From positions 1-64,000 of the forward strand of contig CAYGSL010000001.1 in the NCBI GenBank assembly GCA_964352475.1: a DNA stretch of 64,000 nt, read 5' to 3'. The position numbers were made by a program, and so were the translations under genes. Numbering within the stretch: the first letter of the stretch is position 1; the number at the start of each line of letters is the position of its first letter. Origin of the DNA: JAUIET01 sp964352475 (GTDB lineage: Bacteria > Pseudomonadota > Gammaproteobacteria > Pseudomonadales > JAUIET01). Below the pieces are notes generated by a model. The model searched no databases. It was not told the origin of the DNA and saw only the letters and a list, made by a program, of their open reading frames with translations. Positions 44,242 through 54,400 of the stretch are shown piece by piece.

Positions 44242-45135
44242 TTACAAGCCAGTTTCTATATGACTTGAGATCAATTCGACAAACGTGGGCAACAATTCCT
44301 TAGGCAGGTCGTGGCCCATGCCCTCGATCAGCTCCAGCTTGGCACCGCTGATCAAGTTGGCCGTGTCAATTCCCCCTTCAACCGGCACCAGGGGATCTTG
44401 CTTGCCATGAATTACCAGGGTTGGTGCCATCACTTTGGCCAGATCCTTAACGCGATCCCCCCCGGCCATTATCGCCGCCATATGACGTGTATAGCCTGCT
44501 GGATAGTAACTGCGTTCGTATCCAGCCAGTATTTTCTCACGCAACTCTTCATCAGTGGGTTGATAACCCGGGCTGCCGATCAGACGCCAGGTACGCATGG
44601 AATATTCCAGCAAGGCTTCAGGACTGGCCTTACGTGGCCTGCGCGCCATGTGCCGCATTACTTTCGAATCAGCTTGAGGAAGCGATCGCCTGCCGCTGGT
44701 CGACATTATCGACGTTAAAGACCGCACTCGATATGGGAAATGCGCTGCCATCAGCTGGGCGATCATGCCACCCATTGAGGCACCGACTATATGCGCCGCC
44801 TCAATGTCCAACACATCCATCAGCGCGATCGCGTCTTCGGCCATGGTGTGTAAGGTGTACGGCACTTTCAGTTTTAGGTTCAGCCGTGAGAACAATGCGA
44901 GTTTAAGAATATTGGGAACCGGCGCCGAGTCCATCTTGCTGGACAGCCCAACATCACGATTATCGAATCGAATAACCCGCAGCCCCTGGTCGGCCAGGGC
45001 AAGACAGAAGGGCTCAGGCCACGCGATCATTTGCGTGCCCAGCCCCATTATCAGCAAAACGGCCGGTTGCCCGGCGTCACCGAATTCATCAAAGGCAAGC
45101 TCTATGCCATTGGCTTGCAGCGTTTTATGGCTCAT
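44242..45135 (-). CDS. alpha/beta hydrolase
   Basis: A 297-residue alpha/beta hydrolase. The nucleophile elbow GASMGG has Ser120. The acid is the Asp of GKQDPLVP and the base is the His of GMGHD. It resembles cytoplasmic esterases and epoxide or lactone hydrolases, but the substrate is unknown. ATG 45135 is chosen because the domain starts there. An upstream TTG at 45171 overlapping the thiolase stop would add 12 residues. It follows the thiolase by 32 bases, so the two are likely one operon. Confidence 0.87.
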   Translation of the reverse strand: MSHKTLQANGIELAFDEFGDAGQPAVLLIMGLGTQMIAWPEPFCLALADQGLRVIRFDNRDVGLSSKMDSAPVPNILKLALFSRLNLKLKVPYTLHTMAEDAIALMDVLDIEAAHIVGASMGGMIAQLMAAHFPYRVRSLTSIMSTSGRRSLPQADSKVMRHMARRPRKASPEALLEYSMRTWRLIGSPGYQPTDEELREKILAGYERSYYPAGYTRHMAAIMAGGDRVKDLAKVMAPTLVIHGKQDPLVPVEGGIDTANLISGAKLELIEGMGHDLPKELLPTFVELISSHIETGL

Positions 45136-45167
45136 TGACTTGCTAAATCTGCTGCTGGAAGCTGCTA

Positions 45168-46346
45168 TCAAGCAACTTCAAACAGGCCAGCCGCTCCCAT
45201 ACCACCGCCAACGCACATGGTAACTACCACGTATTTAACACCGCGGCGCTTGCCTTCAATCAGCGCGTGGCCAATCATGCGTGAACCACTCATGCCATAG
45301 GGATGCCCTACGGAAATTGCACCACCGCTTACGTTGAGCTTGTCGTTGTCTATGCCCAACTGATCGCGACAGTAAATCACCTGCACGGCAAAGGCTTCAT
45401 TGAGCTCCCAAAGACCAATGTCGTCCATGCTCAGGCCAGTTTGTTTCAACAATTTTGGTACTGCGAACACTGGTCCTATACCCATTTCGTCCGGCTCGCA
45501 CCCTGCCACTGCCATGCCACGGTAGATACCAAGTGGTTCAAGGCCTTTTTGTTCAGCGAGTTTTGAGCTCATTACCACCTGGGCAGAGGAACCGTCTGAC
45601 AATTGCGAGGCGTTGCCCGCTGTGATCGTGCCACCTTCGATAACCGTTTTCAGATTGGCCAAACCTTCGGCCGTAGTTGCTCGCAAACCTTCATCCGCGG
45701 TAACAGTCACTTCGGCCTCTGAGGCTTCACCGGTTTCCTTGTTCCAGACGGTGCGCGTGCAGGTAACGTCGACTAGCTCGTCGGCGTAGCGGCCTTCTTC
45801 GTACGCAGCGGCTGTGCGCTCTTGTGATTGCAAGCCATACTCGTCCATTGCTTCGCGTGAAACCTTGTAACGATCAGCAACCACCTCTGCAGTTTGCAGC
45901 ATTGGCATGTGAATGTTCGGGTGCATAGCCATCAACTCTTCATCCACCATGCGGTGCATGTTCATATGCTCGTTTTGTACCAGCGAAATAGATTCCAGAC
46001 CACCGCCAACAACACAGCTCATGCCATCTTCAGTGATTTGCTTTGCTGCAGTGGCAACCGCCATCAAACCTGATGAGCACTGGCGATCAATGGTCATGCC
46101 GGCCACAGTAGTTGGCAGGCCAGCGCGCAATGCTATCTGGCGCGCCACATTAGAACCTGTTGCACCCTGCTGTAACGCGGAGCCCATGATCACATCTTCC
46201 ACTTCAGCGGGGTCAATACCGGCTCTTCGTACGGCTTCGGCAACGGAAGCGGCACCGAGACTGGCGCCTCCAAGATTATTGAAACTGCCGCGATAGGCCT
46301 TGCCAATCGGGGTACGGGCGGTTGATACGATCACTGCGTCAGTCAT
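45168..46346 (-). CDS. acetyl-CoA C-acyltransferase (thiolase)
   Basis: A 392-residue thiolase. The nucleophile is Cys90 in DRQCSSG. The C-terminal catalytic motifs are WELNEAFAVQ, GGAISVGHPYGMSG (His) and MCVGGGMG (second Cys). It would release acetyl-CoA from 3-ketoacyl-CoA in beta-oxidation, or act on a specialised ketoacyl-CoA. A putative operator lies 50 bases upstream at 46396. Followed by an alpha/beta hydrolase. No fadB-type partner is beside it. Confidence 0.93.
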   Translation of the reverse strand: MTDAVIVSTARTPIGKAYRGSFNNLGGASLGAASVAEAVRRAGIDPAEVEDVIMGSALQQGATGSNVARQIALRAGLPTTVAGMTIDRQCSSGLMAVATAAKQITEDGMSCVVGGGLESISLVQNEHMNMHRMVDEELMAMHPNIHMPMLQTAEVVADRYKVSREAMDEYGLQSQERTAAAYEEGRYADELVDVTCTRTVWNKETGEASEAEVTVTADEGLRATTAEGLANLKTVIEGGTITAGNASQLSDGSSAQVVMSSKLAEQKGLEPLGIYRGMAVAGCEPDEMGIGPVFAVPKLLKQTGLSMDDIGLWELNEAFAVQVIYCRDQLGIDNDKLNVSGGAISVGHPYGMSGSRMIGHALIEGKRRGVKYVVVTMCVGGGMGAAGLFEVA

Positions 46347-46395
46347 GGTAATTCCTTGTTTTGTGCTGGATTAAGAGGGTGTCAATGGATAGAAA

Positions 46396-46422
46396 ATATA
46401 TTGGCATAAAGTCTGCCATAAT
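46396..46422. promoter_or_regulatory. putative operator 2 of a shared regulon (thiolase / GST)
   Basis: The 17-base core TGGCATAAAGTCTGCCA at 46402-46418 lies between the divergent thiolase and GST starts, with an AT-rich left flank ATATAT. Read on the opposite strand it matches the sites at 56651 and 60761 at nearly all core positions. It could control either or both genes. Confidence 0.5.
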
Positions 46423-46512
46423 GATCTACAGAAATCAAACCGTTGCTCCCCTGCCGTTACCAGTTTCGGTTACACTTTGTGCCATGAGTAGCTATTTCGG
46501 AGAACGATTCAC

Positions 46513-47148
46513 ATGCCTATCAAGACTTTTTATTCCAGTGACTTTCCGCCAAACGCCCTGCGTGTGAACTACATGCTAAAGCTAAAAGGCGTTGATCTGG
46601 ACTATGTTGATATCAATATGATGAAAGGCGACCAGTTCTCCGACGCCTATAAAGCGGTAAATCCTGAACAAACCGTTCCCGCCATACTGCTGGATGACGG
46701 TACAGTGTTAAATCAAGTGATCAGCATGCTGCATTACCTGGAAGCCGAGTACCCTGAGCCACCGCTGATGGGGCGGGATACCGTTGAACAAGCGCTGGTG
46801 CTGGGCTGGCTGCACCGCATTTTCACGGGAGGCTTGATGAGTATTGCCGAGGTATTGCGCAACGGCTATGCGCCAGGTTTTGAAGACAGAGCCCTGCCAG
46901 GGCCGCTAAACATTGCGCAAATACCTGAGCTGATCGAGCGCGGTCGCGCCAAGCTGGCATACTTTTTTGATTCCATGAACAGTGAATTGGAAGCTAAGGA
47001 CTTTCTGGTTGGAAACGCCATTACCCAAGCGGACGTGGATTGTTTTATTACGTGCAACTTTTCCGCCATCATTAAGCAAAAAGTGGACGCTGAACAGCAC
47101 CCGGCATTAGCTGGCCATAAAGAACGCATTGGCAACTTGCTCACCTGA
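46513..47148 (+). CDS. glutathione S-transferase family protein
   Basis: A 211-residue GST. The thioredoxin-like N-domain shows YSSDFPPNALRVNYMLKLKG and the cis-Pro region NPEQTVPAILLDDGTVLNQ. An all-helical C-domain follows with AITQADVDCFITCNF. GGAG 10 bases upstream supports ATG 46513. GSTs of this kind conjugate or isomerise electrophiles. The operator pair between it and the thiolase suggests joint control. Confidence 0.88.
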   Translation: MPIKTFYSSDFPPNALRVNYMLKLKGVDLDYVDINMMKGDQFSDAYKAVNPEQTVPAILLDDGTVLNQVISMLHYLEAEYPEPPLMGRDTVEQALVLGWLHRIFTGGLMSIAEVLRNGYAPGFEDRALPGPLNIAQIPELIERGRAKLAYFFDSMNSELEAKDFLVGNAITQADVDCFITCNFSAIIKQKVDAEQHPALAGHKERIGNLLT

Positions 47149-47240
47149 ACATGTCCATTTGATTAATGCCGCTTGGTAGCTGCTGTGCTGTGATAGCCTA
47201 GCGCAAATAAAAATACAAGGCGCACCCAGAGAGTCAGGCT

Positions 47241-48446
47241 ATGTTTTTCGGTTGGTATATCGTTGCTGGAAGTTTCTTCGCTCAATTATTGGTTGTTGGC
47301 TTTTTCACCTACTCTGTAAGCCTGTTAGTCTCGCCCATACAGTTAGAGTTTGCTGTTGGTCTCGAAGAAGTGATGTACAGCCTAACCCTGGGCACGCTGT
47401 TTGGCCTGGTGGCAATGCCAGTAGGCGGGATTCTGATAGATCGCTATTCCACGCGCTGGATCATGTCTGCAGGTGCCGCCGCCTTTGCGCTGTCTCTGTT
47501 CGGTATTTCCCGCACGGAGAGCATCACCCAATATTGCGTGTTGTTTGGACTGTCCATGGCCTTGGCGAATGCCATGTGCGGCTCACAATCGGCCAGTACC
47601 ACTATCGCGCGTTGGTTTAGTGCCAGCCGCGGTCGAGCACTGGGTATTTCCGCGCTAGGCACTTCGGTAGGCGGGGTGGCAATACCATTACTATTAGCCA
47701 GTTGGATTGAGAGTTATGGTTGGCGAACCTCGCTGGAATATCTCGCTTATGTGATTGCCCTCTTGCTGATTCCAATATTGTTGCTGACTATTCGCGGCAC
47801 GCCGGCTGAAGCTGGATTGTTAATGGAGGGCGCAGAATTAGAGGATGCATCCAAACAAACACCGCAAGCAGGATTGACGATCAAGCAAATCATCAGCAGA
47901 CCTGCCTACTGGTTGATAGGCATTCCGCTCGGATTATTATTTTCAACTTACACGGGTGTGCTGTCGAACATAACACCGTACGCGACTGGACTTGGTACAA
48001 GCCTTGAGCAGGCTGGTCAGCTTATTACGACTATTGCTGTATGCGGCTTTATCGGCAAGCTTATCTTTGGTTTTGCCGCTGACAAGATCAGTTTGAAACT
48101 TGGCTTATGGCTTGCGCTTACACTGGTATTTATTGGTTTCATGATTCTGTCAACACAACCGACGTATGCCGGCATGTTGATTGCGGCGTGTTCACTTGGA
48201 CTGGCCGCCGGCGGACAATTGCCAGTTTGGGGCGCGATGATGGCCAAGGCGTTCGGATTAGTCAGTTACGGCAGGGCAATGGGCATGATGGGGCCGTTAC
48301 TCACCTTGTTCGTCATGCCCGGGTTTATTGTAGTTGGCAAACTTGTGGATATGACGGGCAACTATCAATTGTGCTTACAAGTGTTTTCTGCGGTGATTGT
48401 TGTGGCAGCAATCATTCTTGTGCCACTAAAGCTGGAGGAACAGTGA
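47241..48446 (+). CDS. MFS transporter, monocarboxylate-type
   Basis: A 401-residue major facilitator with twelve likely membrane helices. The N-terminal MFFGWYIVAGSFFAQLLVVG and the loop GGILIDRYSTRW after helix 3 are typical of monocarboxylate or oxalate/formate-type porters. The second half shows ISRPAYWLIGIPLGLLFST. It should take up or export an organic acid. GAGAG precedes ATG 47241. Convergent with the giant LEPR-XLL gene. Confidence 0.88.
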   Translation: MFFGWYIVAGSFFAQLLVVGFFTYSVSLLVSPIQLEFAVGLEEVMYSLTLGTLFGLVAMPVGGILIDRYSTRWIMSAGAAAFALSLFGISRTESITQYCVLFGLSMALANAMCGSQSASTTIARWFSASRGRALGISALGTSVGGVAIPLLLASWIESYGWRTSLEYLAYVIALLLIPILLLTIRGTPAEAGLLMEGAELEDASKQTPQAGLTIKQIISRPAYWLIGIPLGLLFSTYTGVLSNITPYATGLGTSLEQAGQLITTIAVCGFIGKLIFGFAADKISLKLGLWLALTLVFIGFMILSTQPTYAGMLIAACSLGLAAGGQLPVWGAMMAKAFGLVSYGRAMGMMGPLLTLFVMPGFIVVGKLVDMTGNYQLCLQVFSAVIVVAAIILVPLKLEEQ

Positions 48447-48464
48447 AGCGAATGAGGTGAGCTG

Positions 48465-51400
48465 CTAGTTTTCTGTGTCAGTGATCTCTGAATCTGCGTC
48501 CGGAGAGTCTGGTTCCGAATTGCTGCCATCTTCAATAATCGATTCCAGCGACTCATCGTCTTCCTCTTCGCTTAACACACCACTGATTACTGGCAGTGGG
48601 TCTATCAAACGCCAGGCTGGTAGCGAAGATAGTATGGTACTGAGCAGTACGCTGCCACGAATCATCCAAAGCACGTAACCGATAGACAAGCCAGTGGTTA
48701 CTGTTGCAGAAGAACCAACGACTATCTTGTCACTGAGATCAATGCCTGCAACCCCACGGCGCAGTTCGTCAAGTCCGCTGGTGAAGGCCGAGTTATCCAT
48801 CATCGAAAAATCTTCCATTGGGTCAATGCCAGGCAAATCACCCAGCAAAGTGATAGCTGCCTGACGCACCTCTACGTTATCGAGATCGATCACGTCGCCC
48901 AGATTCACCACTGTGGCGCTAATGGAAGCGTCAGATTTCTCCAGGAACAAGCCTTTATCAACCTGGTCGGCAACAACCGCAGACAGTAGGCTACTGACGT
49001 CGATTGCTTGCTCCTGGAAAGCACTGCTTGTGCCACCTGGCAGTTCGCCACGTTCCTGCTCAAATTCTTCCTCTGCAAATTCGAGCTGCGCTACTTGATT
49101 CGCGCTGGCCGCTTCCAATTCTGCCTCATCTTCATCAGTCGCCGGAGGGGTCGAAGGCTGGACCTTCTCAAGCGGAACAAAAAACTCCTGCGCTACGTCA
49201 CCAACATTGACAATGAATACTTCACTGTCATCCGGTATGCCGTCAACTTCAGGGTCGTCAATGTTAACTTGCACCTGAAGACGAGTGGCCTGCTCATAAT
49301 CAAGCTCTACACCGGCTTTCAGATACAGAACACCGTCAACAATTTCGAATTTGTCCGCGTCCTCGCCACTCAATGACAGAGTATTTTCGCCCAGACCATC
49401 ATCTTGAATAGAAATCGTCGTCAATCGAATACTTTCGGAAGAGTCATTGTTTTCCTCAATTTCTATCGACTGGACTTCAAGATCCAGACTGGCTGCGCGG
49501 TTTTTAGCTTGTACAACTTGAGTTGCCGAGCTATTCACGGTTTCTGGAGTGTTGCGATCATCAATATAGCTGGCCTGTACTGATAACTCTGTGCCAACGT
49601 CTTCGGCCGTTACGGTATAGCTGGTTTCGTTTGCACCTGAAATCGCTGTGCCATCTCGCAACCACTGATAGCTTATGAGCCCACTTAAGCCGTCATCATC
49701 AGCCAGTGTGTTACTTACTGTTAAAATATCTTCCTCAATAGGAGACATGTTATCAATAACGACCTCTCCAACCGGCGTGGCATTAGGTACAACGCTGATA
49801 GCCAGGATTGCCGCAGTAAATTGGCCTTCATCGGTATCTGCAATTATCGAGACAGTTGGGGTAATGCCACCGGTGCTGTAAACATGGCTGGCAAATACGG
49901 CTGTACCCAGCACATTCTGAACTGTGCCATCACCCCAATCGATCAGCCATTGATTGACTGGGTCATCACCAGGGTCGATTACTTCCAGACTTAATTCGTA
50001 TACGTCATCTTGATAGGCTATTGCAGGTCCAACTACATTAAATACTGGATCAAGGTTTGAAACACTCAGCGAAGAAACATCACTATTCTGTGCGCCAACC
50101 TGGTCGCTTGCGGTCAAGCGCACCTGGTAGGCGCCATCATCGTTTACACCAAAGCCCGCCAACTGATTCCAGCTTAGTGTTGAACCAACGTCAGCTGCCA
50201 GCACGTCGCCGCCTTTCAACAAATCCCATTGAAAACTCTGCACACTGTCGCCAGCGTCACCATCGAATGAACTACTGCCATCAAAACTGACGCCGTCACC
50301 TTCAGTAATTGAATACGGCCCGCCTGAGTTAGCAAACGGCGCATCATTTACCGGNNNNNNNNNNNNNNNNNNNNNNNNNNNNNNNNNNNNNNNNNNNNNN
50401 NNNNNNNNNNNNNNNNNNNNNNNNNNNNNNNNNNNNNNNNNNNNNNNNNNNNNNAGTGTGTGTATTTGTTCTGCAGGCAATTGATCAATGGCCCAGTCAA
50501 ACACGTTGGCAGCAAAGCGATCATTGGTAGTGCTAATAGTACCTCCGCCGGCCATTGCGCTGTCGAATACGTTTTCGTCGCCGGTAAACAGTATCCAACC
50601 GGTTCCAAGCTGCCGTAGCACTATGGTGGGCTCGCCACTTGCTGGATCAATCGCAAGAACTCTGTCTTCTGCTGCCAGGGATGAGCTAAGAAAATAACTG
50701 CGGGTTACGCCTCCCGTAGCCAGAGATGTTCCGTTGGCGCCAACGGGACCGAACCGACCATTGAAAATCGGATCAGCAGAAAGCGCCACTTCCCAGGTGC
50801 TTGCCGAATCGCCACCTATCACCAAGCCATAAAACTCAGCGATGTCATCAAAACTGGTGTTGTCACTGGATGCTATCAATACCCCGCCATCCTTGACCCA
50901 CGTATCTAACGATAATAGCTGGGTGCCATTCCAACCAATATTGTTAAACGCTGAATCAAAAAGAATGCTTCCTTGGCTAAGATAATCACTATCGATTGCC
51001 CCATTGGGCGAAACAATATTGACGGCGGTTGGATAAACACCCCCCAGACCAAAATTATTGCTATCTTGCAAAATTTCAAGTGTCTCGGGCGAGCCTGTTT
51101 GACCTGCCAACACGTTGGTACTGACAATGCCGTTGTTAACATGAAAACTAAAGTCGGCGTAGCTGTTGTGGCTTGCATTCAGCGCTGGGGTGAATTCGAA
51201 TACGCCAGCTACAATCTGCGCCGCCGTAATTACTTGACCAATACTGACAGCAACATCATTCAGAGCCAGAGAACCATTTACTGGCAGGCTTATAATTTCA
51301 ATAGACTCGAATTCCCCACTGGCAATGCCCGTGAAATTGAAATCATTTTGGCTAAACGTATACGTTTCATCTTCCTGACCAAGCACCAACCCGCTGCCTG

Positions 51401-54400
51401 GCGTAGTGACAAGCACTGAAGCGCTGGCAATGTTGCTAGTCGCGAAGCCATCGCCGTAAATAACATCAACGTATCGATTCCCACTCAAACCGGCTGTCGT
51501 TGAGAACGTCAGTCGTGAAATCAGTGTGCTGGCATCATCGGTTGTGGCAGGCGAAACAAAATCCAGCAGAAACCCCGACGCAGATACTGAGCTCAAGCTG
51601 GCTACAACCGTACCATCGATAGAGACCTGCGAGGCCTCGCTTATTCCTGCCGACAGCGAAACTTTCGTATCGGTAGCGATGCCCAAACTATCCTGGTTTT
51701 CGAAGCCTGAACCTTGAACACTAAGCATTGCACCAGAAATATCAGCAGGAAGGTCGGCATCAAATACACTTGCGGGCACATCGGTATCGAGCAGATACGA
51801 GGAGCCATCATTGATTACCACCGTGGAGTTTCCATTTAGATTGTCAATTCTTGGTACATCGTTAATATTGCTAAAGCTTATCGCGGCCGAACTGTCCGTC
51901 GAGCTTGCGGTACCGTCATTCACGCTTACATCAAAAGTAGGGGCGGCTTCGCCACCATCATGAACAAATACTAATTCTGAGGCGCTTATCTGCGATTGGA
52001 GGACGCTTGTGATTGCAGTTGCAGGCGCAGATGCTCTGGCTAAATGGCCGCCGGTAACGTTTGTGAAACTAAACAGAAGACCGTCATTAGTGTTATCCGG
52101 GTCATTTGCCGCAAGATCGGCCAGGGTAACTACTACCGTTTGGCCCTCGCTAATTGACAGACTATTTGCGGTAATTTCAGGTACGTCGTTTTCGTTAGCA
52201 AACGCGATTGTTGCAGAAGAAGGCAATGTGCTTGCCACGCCATCACCAACAGAGACCTGGTAATCTGGAGCTGACTCACCGCCATCATGCACGAAGCGAA
52301 GTTGCGAAGTTGAAACTTGCGTTTGCGTCGCACTGAAGACGGGGGTACCCGGCGCGGAGCTTAGTTCAAAAAAACCTCCTGCTACGGATGTGAAGCTGAA
52401 TAGCAGGTCGCCGTTGTTATTGTCTACATCGGTGGCACTTAGGTTGCTGCTATCAAGTGTGACTACCGCGCCTTCCGACAGGGTCAAATCATTGTTTGTC
52501 AGTTGCGGCGGATCATTAATTGCAGTTGCTGTAAACGCTTTGCTGCCATTTATTTCGGCAATGCCGTCGCTCACGCTCGTTGCGATGCTGAAGTTACTGT
52601 CGTAGTTCAACGTGGGTATGAAGCTTACGTCAGCTAGCAGTGTATTCACATCTGCAATCGCACCTGCTGCTGTCCACACGCCTGTGCCTGAATCAAAAGT
52701 AGAAGTTACGGAACCAGATGTTGCTGTCGATAATTCTCCAGCCGCCAGGTCGGACAAAGTCAGCGTCGCCGTCGTGGTCGAGTGGTCAGTGTCGGTAACT
52801 ACAATATTACTTAGACTCAGCGTTGTCTCTTCTATGTAATTCTCAGCGGCGTTTAGATTATTCGCTGTGGGAGGATCGTTAGGTCCAACGGTGACCAAAT
52901 GCGCTGGCGTAAACGCCAGATAAGTTGGCGCGTCCAGCCCACCTGGGCCGTCGTCGGAAAACACTTCGCCGGTTATGCCGTCATATCTTAGCAACTTGTC
53001 GTTATCATGACTCGACACATACAGAGCGCCATCAGGGCCAAATACTATGCCGCTAGCAAAACTCAGTTCGGCATCGCTAAAGTACGTTGACAGGTTACTC
53101 CCATCCCAACGGGCGACCTCATTGTTAACGCCATTGGCGATAAACAAGTCGCCATTTTCACCAAACGCTATTTGTTCAGGTTCGTCCAGGCCAGCCGAAA
53201 TCACAACCGATGACGCACCGCCCGACACGCCATCAATCTTGACTATTCGGTCATTGTTCCAACTCGCGACATACAAGTCTCCATCTGGCGCAAAAGCCAA
53301 GCCCACCGGCCCGTCCAAATTTCCTCCATCACTCCAGGTATCGTTGTATGTGCCGTTTGCCTGAAATCGAAAAATTTTACTGTCGGTATAATTAGAAACA
53401 TACAAATGCCCGTCACCACCCCATGCCAGGCCAGTTGGGTTATTTAATCTTGCGTCTGATGTAAATACCCCCAGATAACTGCCATCCGGTGAGAAACGCA
53501 CAATATTTGATGATTCGTAGCCTGCGACATAGAAATTTCCATCAGGCCCGACGGTCATGGCATAGGGTTGCGCAAGATCCGGTGGGTTAATACCCACTGC
53601 TGTGGTATCAAAAGTACCAGCTGGGTCGCCAGTTACACCATCGAAAACGAAAATATCTTCCGTGCCCGCTATATAGTTCGATGTTACTAGATCACTGCTA
53701 GTAAGACGGCCACTCGCTTCGTGCGCGGTAAACGTTATGTTATTGGTAAAACCATGATTGTTAAAAACATGAGACACCGTGGTGGTTGGACCGGTATAGA
53801 TTTCGGTAGTAACGCTACCGTCCCCCCAGTTGACTGTGTAAGAGCCTATACTGTTGTTGCCTGGTTCAGCCGCAATAAGATCCAGCTGGTATGGTTGGCC
53901 AGCGACTGTGGCACCAAGCCCGGTCGCCGTCAGAGTTGGCTTTATGTCATTAATATTGATCGTTACATCCGCAACCTCGGTACGGAAACCATCATCTGCC
54001 TGCACGGTGATGGTAAGCGACGAAGAAACTTCAAAATCCAGATCGCCAGGGTCGTTGACAATTATCTCACCACTGTCTGTGTCTATCCCAAATGCCAAGT
54101 TTGCATCCGCATCAGGGTTAACGTTGGCGATTATGCTGTAGCTTACATCTGCATCGGTCGCACCGCCATCACCATCATTCGCGTCTACATCGCCAATGAC
54201 TGTACTTAATACCGCACCTTCATCAACAGCGTAGGGTCCATTGCTCTCAAACACGGGCGCTTGGTTCAGTGTCACAGCACTTGATACACTGAATTCAGAA
54301 GTATTACCCGCAGCGTCAGTGACGGTCGCTGATACGAATTCACCCGTAGTTATGCTGGCGGAAAGAACATGCTCAATATCAACGTAACCGTTGTTATCTA